From contig NZ_JARUND010000001.1 in assembly GCF_036898825.1 (NCBI RefSeq), positions 1,674,001-1,738,000 of the forward strand: 64,000 nucleotides of DNA, given 5' to 3'. The position numbers were made by a program, and so were the translations under genes. The notes under the pieces are model-generated. The model had not been told where the DNA came from. It saw only the letters and a list, made by a program, of their open reading frames with translations, and ran no database searches. This DNA comes from Streptomyces sp. B21-083 (lineage in GTDB: Bacteria; Actinomycetota; Actinomycetes; Streptomycetales; Streptomycetaceae). This document shows, one piece after another, positions 1 to 7,889 of this stretch; position 1 is the stretch's first letter; every line of letters starts with the position of its first letter.

Positions 1-1
1 C

Positions 2-373
2 TGGTTTCAAGCCGTTGGAAAGCCATTGCTCGAAATGCGGCCTGCCCGGCAAACACTTCGGAACGCGGACAAAGCCAGTACTGTCGGGAAGCTCCTGGAG
101 GGCAAGATTATTATCCGTTCCATTACTGAGGACGGCACCCCGGTAAACAGCGCCGAAGAGGCCGCCATCGCAGAGCACAATAGTGAGCACGTGGCGAAGG
201 AGGGAACTTTCCTCTGTACGGCACTGGCGAGGTACGTCATTGAAGTGCTTCGTCACCGAGGGTACGCAGCACGAGGCGCGGGCCATGCGATTCCGGAATT
301 TGGCGACTTCTTCGCCCTGTTCAACAATGACGACGCTCTTCTCAAGAACCGCAGGTCATTCGTGGTGAGGTAG
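2..373 (+). CDS. Hypothetical protein of the integrated element, 5' end possibly off-window
   Basis: The frame is open from the window edge. The first start-like codons inside are TTG at 26 and ATG at 35, so the true start may lie upstream. The visible 115-124 residues are acidic and mixed in composition, with an internal GTFLCTALARYVIEVL segment and a basic end. No family is recognised. Codon usage is less GC-rich than in the chromosomal genes, which fits cargo of the element. It runs towards the integrase and stops before a strong hairpin at 483-545. Confidence 0.5.
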   Translation, partial: WFQAVGKPLLEMRPARQTLRNADKASTVGKLLEGKIIIRSITEDGTPVNSAEEAAIAEHNSEHVAKEGTFLCTALARYVIEVLRHRGYAARGAGHAIPEFGDFFALFNNDDALLKNRRSFVVR

Positions 374-482
374 ACCAGGCGTCCGGCGCAGGAACTCGAC
401 GTAAAGCCGATCCGCGGCCGTCTTGGACGCGCTGACTCACCACAGGCTGGCCACGACCTGGGGGACGAGCGTTTCCAAGTGA

Positions 483-545
483 CACCCCCAGAAACGAAGA
501 ACACCCCGCGACCACAACGGACGCGAGGGTTCTTCGTTGGGGGTG
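483..545. terminator. Long inverted repeat between converging genes, probable bidirectional terminator
   Basis: CACCCCCA (483-490) pairs with TGGGGGTG (538-545), and ACGAAGAAC (494-502) pairs with GTTCTTCGT (529-537), leaving a 3-nt bulge. Further inward CGCG pairs with CGCG. It sits after the rightward gene ending at 373 and beyond the stop of the leftward integrase. The rest of 374-828 holds only a doubtful small frame (555-755). Confidence 0.6.
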
Positions 546-554
546 CGGGGTACC

Positions 555-755
555 TTATGCGCTCCCCCGCGTTCGTGCGCTGCCGTCCCCGGCCCTCACC
601 GCGCCGTACAGAGCTTCGAGTTGAGGCGTGATGCGCTGCCACTCCACCCGCCGGAACCAGGCTGCCTCTTCGACTTCCTGCCGGCCTTCGAACTCGCGCG
701 TATCATATCCTGGTGCCTTCCCCTTGGGGACACCGGTCCGGCCGTCACTCGCCAA
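555..755 (-). CDS. Possible small protein downstream of the integrase (about 66 residues)
   Basis: This frame follows the integrase on the same strand and ends in TAA at 555. From a TTG at 755 it would encode 66 residues with a protein-like composition rich in E, W and Y (segments such as REFEGRQEVEEAAWFRRVEW). There is no ATG and only a weak GGCAGGA sequence very close to the TTG. The assignment rests on composition and position only, and it may be non-coding. Confidence 0.3.
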   Translation of the reverse strand: MASDGRTGVPKGKAPGYDTREFEGRQEVEEAAWFRRVEWQRITPQLEALYGAVRAGDGSARTRGSA

Positions 756-828
756 AGTCCTGCCGGACCGGTGCCATTCTCTTCCTGAGACCGACTCTGC
801 GGTTTCTCTACGAGGGCTTTTCGCTGCC

Positions 829-2463
829 CTAGACGCCTTCGTCGTCATGCCAGATGATTTCCATGCGCGCGTCTCCGTCGAATGCCTGCCCCCGATAGCC
901 CGCCTTCTTGACCCGGATATGCCGAATGGCAAGCCGCAACAGGTCTCGCTTAAGCGCGTCGTCTGCGTCCTCCCAGGCTTCGCGTTGATAAGACGTGTCG
1001 AGAAGGAACGAAATATCAACGTCTTCCTGCCCGCGCGTTGCCTCGACCGCCTTCTGTGCGTCTAGGACTGCCTCATTGGCTTCAGCTAGCGCCGGGGCAA
1101 AGAAGCGCTCCGAGGGGCCGTCATAGAGTCCAGCGCGCCGGTCTTTCCACAGGCGACTGAGGGCTGCTTCCGCGTCTGCCAGGGCCGTGCGCGCGGCTGC
1201 TTCGTCCTCTGACGCTTGGGGGTCCTGTCGGGCTTGCCAGCGCTCCGCCACAATCGCCAGCAAGCGGTCATGAGGCTCAGTCGCTGCAAGTCGAGAAGAC
1301 CAGCGCATGTACACGTACTCTTCAGCGCTTTTCTGCGCCACGTACGCCGGGGCCGGACACACTCCCCCAGCACCCGGACGCCAACAGCAATAGCCTTTTC
1401 CGCGCCACGTGACGGAGGACCCGCACCCGGTGCATTCGAGTAGATCGGTGAGGATGTGACGCGCTCGCCATGATTCCTTACCAGCGGAAGGACCGGTTCC
1501 CCTGGATACTGCCTGAGCTGCATTGTACTCAACTTCGGACAACATAGCCGGTCCCACCATGACGCTGACTCGCTCACCGGCGGCATTTCGGTACAGCATC
1601 CGCTTGGACCTTCCGTCTTCGCGCCCGGTCACCTGCCAGCCCGCATATGCAGGGTTATCAATCATGTTGGCGACCGTACTAAAGGCCCATGTACCGCCGG
1701 TTGGTGACGGAACCCCACGGTCGTTGAGCATGAGGGAGATCTTCCGCTTGGCATTACCAGCAAGAGGGGCCTCGTACGTAACCCATCGAGCAATGTCCAG
1801 CCTGGTCACTTTGGGTTCACCGGGGATTCCGGCGGAAGTTTCGGTGTCACGCTCCAACTTACGTTCTTCGATCTGTTCTCCGTCTTCGTCCTCAGCCGTC
1901 ACCATGACAATTCTGAGACCGTAAGGGGCCGCACCGTTGAGCCATTCTCCGTTGTCGCGCTGAAACGTCTTAGTGTTCCGCACGCGCTCACTTAGGATTT
2001 CTGTCTCTTCACGGGCATCCTCGGCGCGACGAATCAGTTCCGAACGGTCGCGCGGGTTAGCGGAATCCAGCCCGATTCCAGGGGTTTCCGGGTCACCGTT
2101 GTCCACCAGCAAACGCCGGGGCCGCCCGTCGTGCGGCTCAACAATGCTGAGGATTGCTCCTGCCCCACGCCGGGTCCACCGGTCAAGGCGGAATACCCAG
2201 AGCGCGCCAATCTCGCCTTTCTCAAGCGCCTGCAACGCCAGGTCTTGCTGGGCAACCTTCTTACTTCGGCGGAACCGGCTAGCGCTGCCGACTTCCCGCC
2301 AGACGTGCCGCACAGTGAGACCTAGTTCAGCCGCTGTGCGTCTCCCCCGTGCTTCCTGCGCGCTGACAGAGATTTCCCGGCGCCCGGTCTTCGACTTCAC
2401 GGCTTGGCTCTTGCGACACACCAGGTCAATCAGGGTGCTGGTGTCTTCGGTTGGGGTGCTCAT
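829..2463 (-). CDS. int: Large serine recombinase (site-specific integrase)
   Basis: Catalyses integration and excision of the element by serine recombination. From the ATG at 2463 it has 544 residues, a normal size for large serine integrases. The N-terminal resolvase-like domain carries a CRKS motif whose serine (about residue 19) fits the nucleophile, and an FRLDRWTRRG segment. A recombinase domain starts near the NGAAPYGLRI segment. A zinc-ribbon-like CTGCG...C cluster and an Ala/Glu-rich coiled-coil stretch follow. An in-frame ATG at 2490 would add nine residues, but those bases lie at the attachment junction. The gene reads away from the junction, the standard arrangement. No recombination directionality factor is visible. 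Confidence 0.93.
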   Translation of the reverse strand: MSTPTEDTSTLIDLVCRKSQAVKSKTGRREISVSAQEARGRRTAAELGLTVRHVWREVGSASRFRRSKKVAQQDLALQALEKGEIGALWVFRLDRWTRRGAGAILSIVEPHDGRPRRLLVDNGDPETPGIGLDSANPRDRSELIRRAEDAREETEILSERVRNTKTFQRDNGEWLNGAAPYGLRIVMVTAEDEDGEQIEERKLERDTETSAGIPGEPKVTRLDIARWVTYEAPLAGNAKRKISLMLNDRGVPSPTGGTWAFSTVANMIDNPAYAGWQVTGREDGRSKRMLYRNAAGERVSVMVGPAMLSEVEYNAAQAVSRGTGPSAGKESWRARHILTDLLECTGCGSSVTWRGKGYCCWRPGAGGVCPAPAYVAQKSAEEYVYMRWSSRLAATEPHDRLLAIVAERWQARQDPQASEDEAAARTALADAEAALSRLWKDRRAGLYDGPSERFFAPALAEANEAVLDAQKAVEATRGQEDVDISFLLDTSYQREAWEDADDALKRDLLRLAIRHIRVKKAGYRGQAFDGDARMEIIWHDDEGV

Positions 2464-2487
2464 AGGCCAAGATTCGCACGTCAGAAG

Positions 2488-2512
2488 CATGGACCGCCAG
2501 TGTCCAACGCGC
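2488..2512. other. Attachment-site junction (attL or attR) inside a radical SAM gene
   Basis: To the right, the frame reads QRAEGRYRLMPGIL, the conserved middle of Rv2578c-type radical SAM proteins, starting at the CAA codon 2505-2507. To the left, the frame gives residues that do not fit the family and the sequence becomes the region upstream of the integrase. The crossover therefore lies near 2500-2507. The two-base core cannot be fixed without the other att site. Confidence 0.7.
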
Positions 2513-3164
2513 GGAGGGCCGCTACCGGCTGATGCCGGGCATCCTCACCGCCCTGCGCGACCACGCGAACCCCTTCTCGATCCTGACGAAGGGCACGCTG
2601 ATCCTGCGCGACCTCGACCTCCTGGTGCAGGCCGCCCAGGTCACGGACGTCGGCATCTCCGTCTCCGTCGGCTTCACCGACCCCGACCTGTGGCGCACGG
2701 TGGAGCCGGGCACCCCCGCTCCGGAACGGCGCCTGGACGTCGTACGGACCCTGGGCGAGCACGGCATCGGCTGCGGGGTGCTGATGGCGCCGGTGCTGCC
2801 CTTCCTCAGCGACCACCCGGACCGGCTGCGGGCCACCGTGCGGGCGATCGCCGCCTCCGGGGCGACCTCTGCGACTCCGTTGGTGCTGCATCTGCGCCCC
2901 GGTGCCCGTGAGTGGTACATGGCCTGGCTCGGCCACCACCACCCGCAGCTGGTGCGCCGGTACGAGCGGCTGTACGCGGAGGGCGCCTACGCCCCCAAGT
3001 GGTACCAGCGCCGGATCACCCGCCAGGTCCACGAACTGGCCCAGGAGTACGGAATCGGGCCCACGGCCGCGGGAATGCCGCGACGGATCACCGAGCCCGC
3101 CGAGAACGACCCCGCCGCACCCGGGCCCGCGGTACCCGAGCCGGTCCAACTGACCCTCCTGTGA
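2505..3164 (+). pseudogene. C-terminal part of a radical SAM protein (Rv2578c-like) split by the element
   Basis: About 219 codons are present, beginning inside the conserved QRAEGRYRLMPGIL segment. They continue through the family's C-terminal region (TKGTLILRDLDLL, VGFTDPDLWRTVEPGTP) to a Pro-rich end at 3164. The CxxxCxxC iron-sulfur motif that defines radical SAM enzymes should lie in the missing 5' part, presumably beyond the other end of the element. An ATG at 2532 is internal and has no ribosome-binding site. The fragment should be non-functional while the element is integrated and restored on excision. Confidence 0.85.
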
Positions 3165-3198
3165 GGACTAATGGGAGGTCCCCGTACGTCCGCCCGCC

Positions 3199-3204
3199 TA
3201 GGGT
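3199..3204 (+). promoter_or_regulatory. Leaderless-type -10 box (TAGGGT)
   Basis: TAGGGT lies exactly 6 nt before the ATG at 3211 and no Shine-Dalgarno sequence precedes the start, the usual layout of Streptomyces leaderless genes. Confidence 0.45.
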
Positions 3205-3210
3205 GCCGCC

Positions 3211-3738
3211 ATGAACGCCCCGATCATCGTCCGCGAGATGACCCTCGACGACTGCGACCGCGTCTCCGAAATCCGTATCCGGGGCTGGCAGCACGCCTAC
3301 AAAGGTCTGATGCCGCAGACGTATCTCGACGCCCTGAGCGTGCCGGAGGACGCCGAGCGCCGGCGTACGTTCTTCGTGCGGGCCGGTTCGGAGGTCGTCG
3401 ACCTGGTCGCCGAACAGTCGGGCACGGTGGTCGGCTGGGCCTGCCACGGGCCCTACCGGGACGGCGAGATCCGCACCGACGACGCCGAGTTGTACGCGAT
3501 CTACGTGGCCGCCGAGCGGTTCGGCGCCGGGGTCGGACAGTCCTTGCTGGGCGAGGCGATACGCCGGTGCGCCGGCGCCGGGCACCGGCGCGTGTTCCTG
3601 TGGGTCGTCGAGGGCAACGACCGCGCGCGGCGGTTCTACGAGCGGGCGGGGTTCACGGCCGACGGCGCCGAGGAGCCCTTCGAGGTGGACGGGGTCGCCG
3701 TACCGGAGGTGCGGTACGTGCGAGAACTGCGAGGCTGA
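3211..3738 (+). CDS. GNAT-family N-acetyltransferase
   Basis: Predicted to transfer acetyl from acetyl-CoA to an amine; the substrate is unknown. The 175 residues cover one GNAT fold. The N-terminal IRGWQHAYKGLMPQTYLD segment is typical of the RimI-like subgroup. The acetyl-CoA loop is seen in IYVAAERFGAGVGQSLL and the terminal helix in RARRFYERAGFTADG. It converges on the HEAT-repeat gene, with only 4 bp between stops. Confidence 0.9.
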   Translation: MNAPIIVREMTLDDCDRVSEIRIRGWQHAYKGLMPQTYLDALSVPEDAERRRTFFVRAGSEVVDLVAEQSGTVVGWACHGPYRDGEIRTDDAELYAIYVAAERFGAGVGQSLLGEAIRRCAGAGHRRVFLWVVEGNDRARRFYERAGFTADGAEEPFEVDGVAVPEVRYVRELRG

Positions 3739-3742
3739 CGGC

Positions 3743-4324
3743 TCATCTCTGCTTGGGGATGCGCGCCAGGGCGTGCACCGCCGCCTCGGCGAGGGCGGGG
3801 TGTGCGAGGGCCTTGTTCAGGACCGGTGCCGCCCGCCGGTCCCCGATTGTGCCCAACGCCTCCACACAGGCGAGCGCCACCCGCCGGTAGGGGTCGTGCG
3901 GCGTCAGACGGCGGGCCAGCGTGGTGATCAGCGCCGGCACCGACTCGGGGGCACGCAGCTCGCCCAACAGCCGGACCGGGTGCAGGGCGTAGGCGACGCG
4001 CAGTTCGTTGGTGGCGAGGGCCGCTGCCGCCCGGGCCGTGCGCGGATCGCCGAGGCGGGCCAGAGCGTAGGCGGCGGAGGCACAGCGCTGCGGGTCACGG
4101 TGGTTGAGGAGGAGGACGAGGGCCTCGAAGGCTCGCCGGTCCCCCACGAGCCCGAGCCTGAACGCGGCCAACTCCCTGGCCCACAGGGGCTGTCCGGGGG
4201 CGGTGAGGACATCCGCCAGCTCGTCGGGGTCTCCGGTCGCCACCAGGCGTTCGTACGTCTCCGAGGTGCCGGCCCCGGCCTCGGCCCGTAAGCGCTCCGT
4301 GAGCGATCGCAACTCTTCGTCCAT
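3743..4324 (-). CDS. HEAT-repeat (PBS-lyase-like) protein with a TTA codon
   Basis: The 193-residue protein from ATG 4324 is made of helical repeats such as LWARELAAFRLGLVGD, CASAAYALARLGDP and ALACVEALGTIGDRRA, the alpha-alpha hairpins of HEAT/PBS-lyase repeats. Such proteins are usually scaffolds. Similar Streptomyces proteins are often labelled adenylosuccinate lyase, which nothing here supports. Leucine 12 is encoded by TTA (plus-strand 4289-4291), so translation may depend on the bldA tRNA. A TAATCT box on the minus strand (4332-4337) lies 7 nt before the start and no ribosome-binding site is visible, suggesting a leaderless transcript. Confidence 0.8.
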   Translation of the reverse strand: MDEELRSLTERLRAEAGAGTSETYERLVATGDPDELADVLTAPGQPLWARELAAFRLGLVGDRRAFEALVLLLNHRDPQRCASAAYALARLGDPRTARAAAALATNELRVAYALHPVRLLGELRAPESVPALITTLARRLTPHDPYRRVALACVEALGTIGDRRAAPVLNKALAHPALAEAAVHALARIPKQR

Positions 4325-4331
4325 GGTGCCG

Positions 4332-4337
4332 AGATTA
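4332..4337 (-). promoter_or_regulatory. Leaderless-type -10 box (TAATCT on the minus strand)
   Basis: TAATCT read on the minus strand lies 7 nt before the ATG at 4324. Confidence 0.45.
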
Positions 4338-4404
4338 GGTGCGGGAGCGGGACCGCGTGGGCAGGATCCCTGGACGTACATCACAAAACCGGGGGCTGGC
4401 GCGC

Positions 4405-4449
4405 TCGTTACCCACCGGTTAAGCTCAGACGAGCGAGTTACCCACTCGC
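4405..4449. promoter_or_regulatory. Candidate operator: repeated GTTACCCAC and a 17-bp dyad
   Basis: GTTACCCAC occurs at 4407-4415 and again at 4437-4445, 30 bp apart (about three helical turns). The second copy overlaps a perfect dyad, GCGAGT (4433-4438), 5-nt spacer, ACTCGC (4444-4449). The site lies in the 371-bp divergent region between the HEAT gene and the double dehydrogenase gene. A TetR-type protein, possibly the one encoded at 6662, is a plausible binder; that is inference. The rest of 4338-4683 shows nothing else recognisable. Confidence 0.45.
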
Positions 4450-4695
4450 CTGTACTACTTGCTGACGACGGCCTGGTGACGCAGCCGTCGTGAGTGCTGG
4501 TCGGTTCGGTACCTCGCGTACCGCATGTACCGCAGTACGACCCCGGTTCGGGACAGGGCCGGTCGGATCCGCCGTTCCCCGGGCGTGTGCGCTCGCAGCC
4601 CGGTGACACCCGCACTCCTTCTCGCACCCGGTGCGCCTTCTCGGCGTACCACGTAGGTGCTCCCAGTCGTCACCACCTCATTCTGGAGTCCCGCG

Positions 4696-6501
4696 ATGGC
4701 CACTCCCCTGTCCCACACCTCTCCGTCGCCGCTCAGGACCGTCGCCGTGGTCGGCCTCGGCACGATGGGCACCGGCATCACCGAGGTCCTCACCCGCGCC
4801 GGCCGCGAGGTCGTCGGTATCGACATCAGCGAGGCCACGGCCGCCAAGGCCGTCGCCACCCTGGAGACGTCCACCGCCCGTGCCGTGGTGCGCGGCCGGC
4901 TCACCGAACAGGAGCGCGAGGACGTCCTCGCCCGCTTCCGCACCTCCACCGACCTGCGTGAGGCGGCCGACGCCGACCTGGTCATCGAGGTGGCACCGGA
5001 GTCGTACGACATCAAGCACCAGATCTTCCGCGCCCTCGACGACATCGTGCGACCGGAGACGATCCTCGCGACCGGCACCAACGCCCTCTCCGTCACCCGT
5101 CTCGCGGCCGACTCGGCGCGTCCCGAGCGCGTGCTGGGCCTGCACTTCTTCAACCCGGCGCCCGCGATGAAGCTGGTCGAGGTCGTCTCGTCGGTGCTGA
5201 CCGCGCCGAAGGCCGTCGCCGCGGTCACCGACCTGGCGATCGAGCTCGGCAAGGAGCCCGTCGCGGTCGGCGACCGCCCCGGATTCGTCGCCGACGGACT
5301 GCTGTTCGGCTACCTCAACCAGGCCGCCGCGATGTACGAGGCGAAGTACGCCTCCCGCGAGGACATCGACGCGGCGATGCGGCTCGGCTGCGGTCTGCCC
5401 ATGGGCCCCCTCGCCCTGCTCGACCTGATCGGCATCGACACCGCCCGTACGGTCCTGGAGGCCATGTACGCCGAGTCCCACGACCGGCTGCACGCCCCGG
5501 CGCCCGTCCTCAAGCAGCTCAGCGAGGCGGGCCTGACCGGCAGGAAGGCGGGGCGCGGCTTCTACTCCTACGAGGCGCCCGGCAGCGCGACGGTCGTGGC
5601 GGACGCGCTGACCCCGCTGGCCGGCCCTCCCGAGACCCCCGGCCGCGCCGTCCGCTCCGTCGGTGTCGCCGGCTCCGGCACGATGGCCTCCGGTATCGCC
5701 GAGGTCTTCGCCAAGGCCGGGTACGAGGTGGTCCTCGCCGCGCGCAGCGAGGAGAAGGCGGGGACGGCCAAGGCCAGGATCGGCAAGTCGCTGGCCCGCT
5801 CCGTCGACAAGGGCCGGCTGACCGCCGAGGCCGCCGCGCAGACCCTCGACCGGATCACCGCGGCGGGCTCGTACGACGCCTTCGCGGATGTCGATCTGGC
5901 CGTCGAGGCCGTCGCCGAGGACCTGGAGGTCAAGCAGCAGCTGTTCGCGGCACTGGACAAGGTCTGCAAGCCGGGCGCGGTGCTGGCCACGACCACCTCC
6001 TCGTTGCCCGTCGTCACGTGCGCCCGGGCCACCTCGCGTCCCGAGGACGTGATCGGCATGCACTTCTTCAACCCGGCGCCGGCGATGAAGCTGGTCGAGG
6101 TCGTCCGTACGGTGCTGACCGCCGACGACGTCCACTCGACGGTCCGTGAGGTCTGCGTCAAGATCAAGAAGCATGCGGTGGACTGCGGCGACCGAGCCGG
6201 ATTCATCGTCAACGCACTGCTTTTCCCGTATCTCAACAACGCGATCAAGATGGTGCAGGAGCACTACGCGTCTCTTGACGACATCGACGCGGCGATGAAG
6301 CTGGGCGGCGGCTACCCGATGGGCCCGTTCGAACTGCTGGACGTGGTCGGGCTGGACGTCTCCCTGGCCATCGAGAAGGTCCTGCACCGCGAGTTCCGTG
6401 ATCCGGGCCTGGCTCCCGCGCCGCTGCTGGAGCACCTGGTGGCTGCGGGCTGCCTCGGCCGCAAGACGGGCCGCGGCTTCCGCGAATATGCCCGCCGCTG
6501 A
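4696..6501 (+). CDS. Tandem-fused 3-hydroxyacyl-CoA (3-hydroxybutyryl-CoA) dehydrogenase
   Basis: Predicted to interconvert acetoacetyl-CoA and 3-hydroxybutyryl-CoA, feeding crotonyl-CoA into the ethylmalonyl-CoA pathway next door. The 601-residue protein is two complete dehydrogenase modules (about 10-300 and 318-601), each with a Rossmann fold, an HFFNPAPAMKLVEVV catalytic His/Glu segment and a helical domain ending in GRKxGRGF. Module 2 keeps the family TSSLP and GFIVNALL motifs. Module 1 has TNALS and GFVADGLL, so the catalytic serine and asparagine positions are changed. Module 1 has an acidic residue after the second strand (GIDIS), typical of NAD binding; module 2 has AARSE, suggesting NADP. 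The start at 4696 has a GGAG 8 nt upstream. Confidence 0.9.
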   Translation: MATPLSHTSPSPLRTVAVVGLGTMGTGITEVLTRAGREVVGIDISEATAAKAVATLETSTARAVVRGRLTEQEREDVLARFRTSTDLREAADADLVIEVAPESYDIKHQIFRALDDIVRPETILATGTNALSVTRLAADSARPERVLGLHFFNPAPAMKLVEVVSSVLTAPKAVAAVTDLAIELGKEPVAVGDRPGFVADGLLFGYLNQAAAMYEAKYASREDIDAAMRLGCGLPMGPLALLDLIGIDTARTVLEAMYAESHDRLHAPAPVLKQLSEAGLTGRKAGRGFYSYEAPGSATVVADALTPLAGPPETPGRAVRSVGVAGSGTMASGIAEVFAKAGYEVVLAARSEEKAGTAKARIGKSLARSVDKGRLTAEAAAQTLDRITAAGSYDAFADVDLAVEAVAEDLEVKQQLFAALDKVCKPGAVLATTTSSLPVVTCARATSRPEDVIGMHFFNPAPAMKLVEVVRTVLTADDVHSTVREVCVKIKKHAVDCGDRAGFIVNALLFPYLNNAIKMVQEHYASLDDIDAAMKLGGGYPMGPFELLDVVGLDVSLAIEKVLHREFRDPGLAPAPLLEHLVAAGCLGRKTGRGFREYARR

Positions 6502-6661
6502 CGGGCCCGGCGACCGGTCCGGACCCGGCCTCGGACCCGTCTTCGGTCAGGAGAACGACTGGGGCGGGCTGCTCGGCCCGGCCTCGGCACCTCCGCCCGC
6601 CCGGGGCGGGGGTGATCCCGGGCGGGCGCGGCACCCCGCGCACATGCAGTACGTTCGGGTC

Positions 6662-7474
6662 ATGTCCCAGCCCGCCAGGTCCTCCCGTACCCCAGCCACG
6701 CCCGACGCGCCGGAAAGCGCCGCGGGCGGTCGCGCCGCCGCTCAGCGGCTCAAGATGCGCCGCGAACTGGCGGCCGCGGCGATGGAGCTGTTCTCGACCA
6801 AGGGCTACGAGGGCACCACCGTCGACGAGATCGCGGCCCGGGCCGGCGTGGCCCGCCGCACCTTCTTCCGGCACTTCCGTTCCAAGGAAGAGGCGATCTT
6901 CCCGGACCACGACGACACGTTGATCCGGGCGGAGGCGGTGCTCAACGCGGCGCCGGCGCACGAACATCCGCTCGACACCGTGTGCCGCGGCATCAAGGAA
7001 GTCATGAAGATGTACGCGGCCCGGCCGGAGATCTCGGTCGCCCGCTACAAGCTGACGCGCGAGGTCCCCACCCTGCGGGAGGCGGAGATCGCGTCGGTCG
7101 CCCGCTACGAACGCCTCTTCACCCGTTACCTCCTGGGCCACTTCGACGAGCACGCGCACGACGACGACGCGAACGACGACCCGCTGCTGGCGGAGGTCGC
7201 CGCGTCGGCCGTGGTCACCGCCCACAACCACGTCCTGCGGCGCTGGCTGCGGGCGGGCGGTCAGGGTGATGTCGAGGCACAGCTCGACCACGCCTTCGGG
7301 ATCGTGCAGAAGACCTTCGGTACGGGCATCGGTGTCGGGAGGGACACCGCACCCCGGACGGTGCCGGCCTCGGTGACCTCTCAGGGGGAGGTGCTGGTGG
7401 CGGTCGCGCGGACCGACGCACCGCTCGACGAGGTGATGCGCACCATCGAACAGGCGCTGAAGGAACGGTCGTAG
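6662..7474 (+). CDS. TetR-family transcriptional regulator of the ethylmalonyl-CoA cluster
   Basis: DNA-binding repressor or activator of 270 residues. The N-terminal helix-turn-helix is clear (AAMELFSTKGYEGTTVDEIA followed by GVARRTFFRHFRSKEEAIF), and an all-helical ligand domain follows. An earlier in-frame ATG at 6644 adds six residues; neither start has a good ribosome-binding site. The gene lies between the dehydrogenase and ccr and is closed by a terminator at 7491-7520, so its product is likely to control the flanking acyl-CoA genes. The ligand may be an acyl-CoA, by analogy only. Confidence 0.88.
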   Translation: MSQPARSSRTPATPDAPESAAGGRAAAQRLKMRRELAAAAMELFSTKGYEGTTVDEIAARAGVARRTFFRHFRSKEEAIFPDHDDTLIRAEAVLNAAPAHEHPLDTVCRGIKEVMKMYAARPEISVARYKLTREVPTLREAEIASVARYERLFTRYLLGHFDEHAHDDDANDDPLLAEVAASAVVTAHNHVLRRWLRAGGQGDVEAQLDHAFGIVQKTFGTGIGVGRDTAPRTVPASVTSQGEVLVAVARTDAPLDEVMRTIEQALKERS

Positions 7475-7490
7475 AGAATCTCCGGAAAGC

Positions 7491-7522
7491 GGCGGGTCGC
7501 AGCTACTGCGGCCCGCCTTTTC
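7491..7522 (+). terminator. Intrinsic terminator after the TetR gene
   Basis: GGCGGGTCGCAG (7491-7502) pairs with CTGCGGCCCGCC (7506-7517) with a single G-T wobble and a 3-nt loop, followed by TTTTCT. Confidence 0.8.
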
Positions 7523-7559
7523 TGTGCCCGCGAGACCTGCCCCTTGGTCTACTCCCCAG

Positions 7560-7880
7560 TAGCTTTTGATCGATCATCGCTCATTTGTTACGTAAAGATT
7601 TCATTTGAGTTCAATTTCTGGCACCCAGTGCCTTGTCACCTGACACGGGGTGCCATACCGTGAAGGTGTCCGGGCGGCCGGCGTGCAGAGACCATTCGTA
7701 CGTCGGCTGTCCCCGCAAACCACGTGCTTGCGCGCCCGGACGCCTGCGTCACAGGCAACCTCCGCGCCACCCCGCGCTGCCGGAAGCACCACCTGCCGAA
7801 CCGACGGCACGCCTCACCCAACCCTCAGCAGAACATCGACGAAACCCTCAGCGTCTCCCCTCAAGACGCCATTCGCCGGA
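7560..7880 (+). promoter_or_regulatory. AT-rich leader and nested inverted repeat upstream of ccr
   Basis: The 7560-7620 stretch is unusually AT-rich for this genome and is the likely promoter region. A nested dyad follows: GGCACCC (7620-7626) with GGGTGCC (7648-7654), enclosing TGTCA (7634-7638) and TGACA (7641-7645) around CC. The remaining 220 bp to the ccr start contain no convincing gene; the frame continuous with ccr is read-through. Regulator binding or an mRNA structure could explain the dyad. Confidence 0.45.
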
Positions 7881-7889
7881 GGCAATACC

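Larger units (their letters stand above)
1..2506. mobile_element. End of an integrated element (prophage or integrative plasmid), remainder off-window
   Basis: The segment has visibly lower GC and more mixed codon usage than the rest of the window. It ends immediately outside a large serine integrase gene and abuts a host gene that lacks its 5' part, the usual layout of an actinobacterial integrated phage or plasmid. Only one end is present. No capsid, conjugation or replication gene is visible, so phage and plasmid cannot be told apart from this sequence. Confidence 0.8.
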
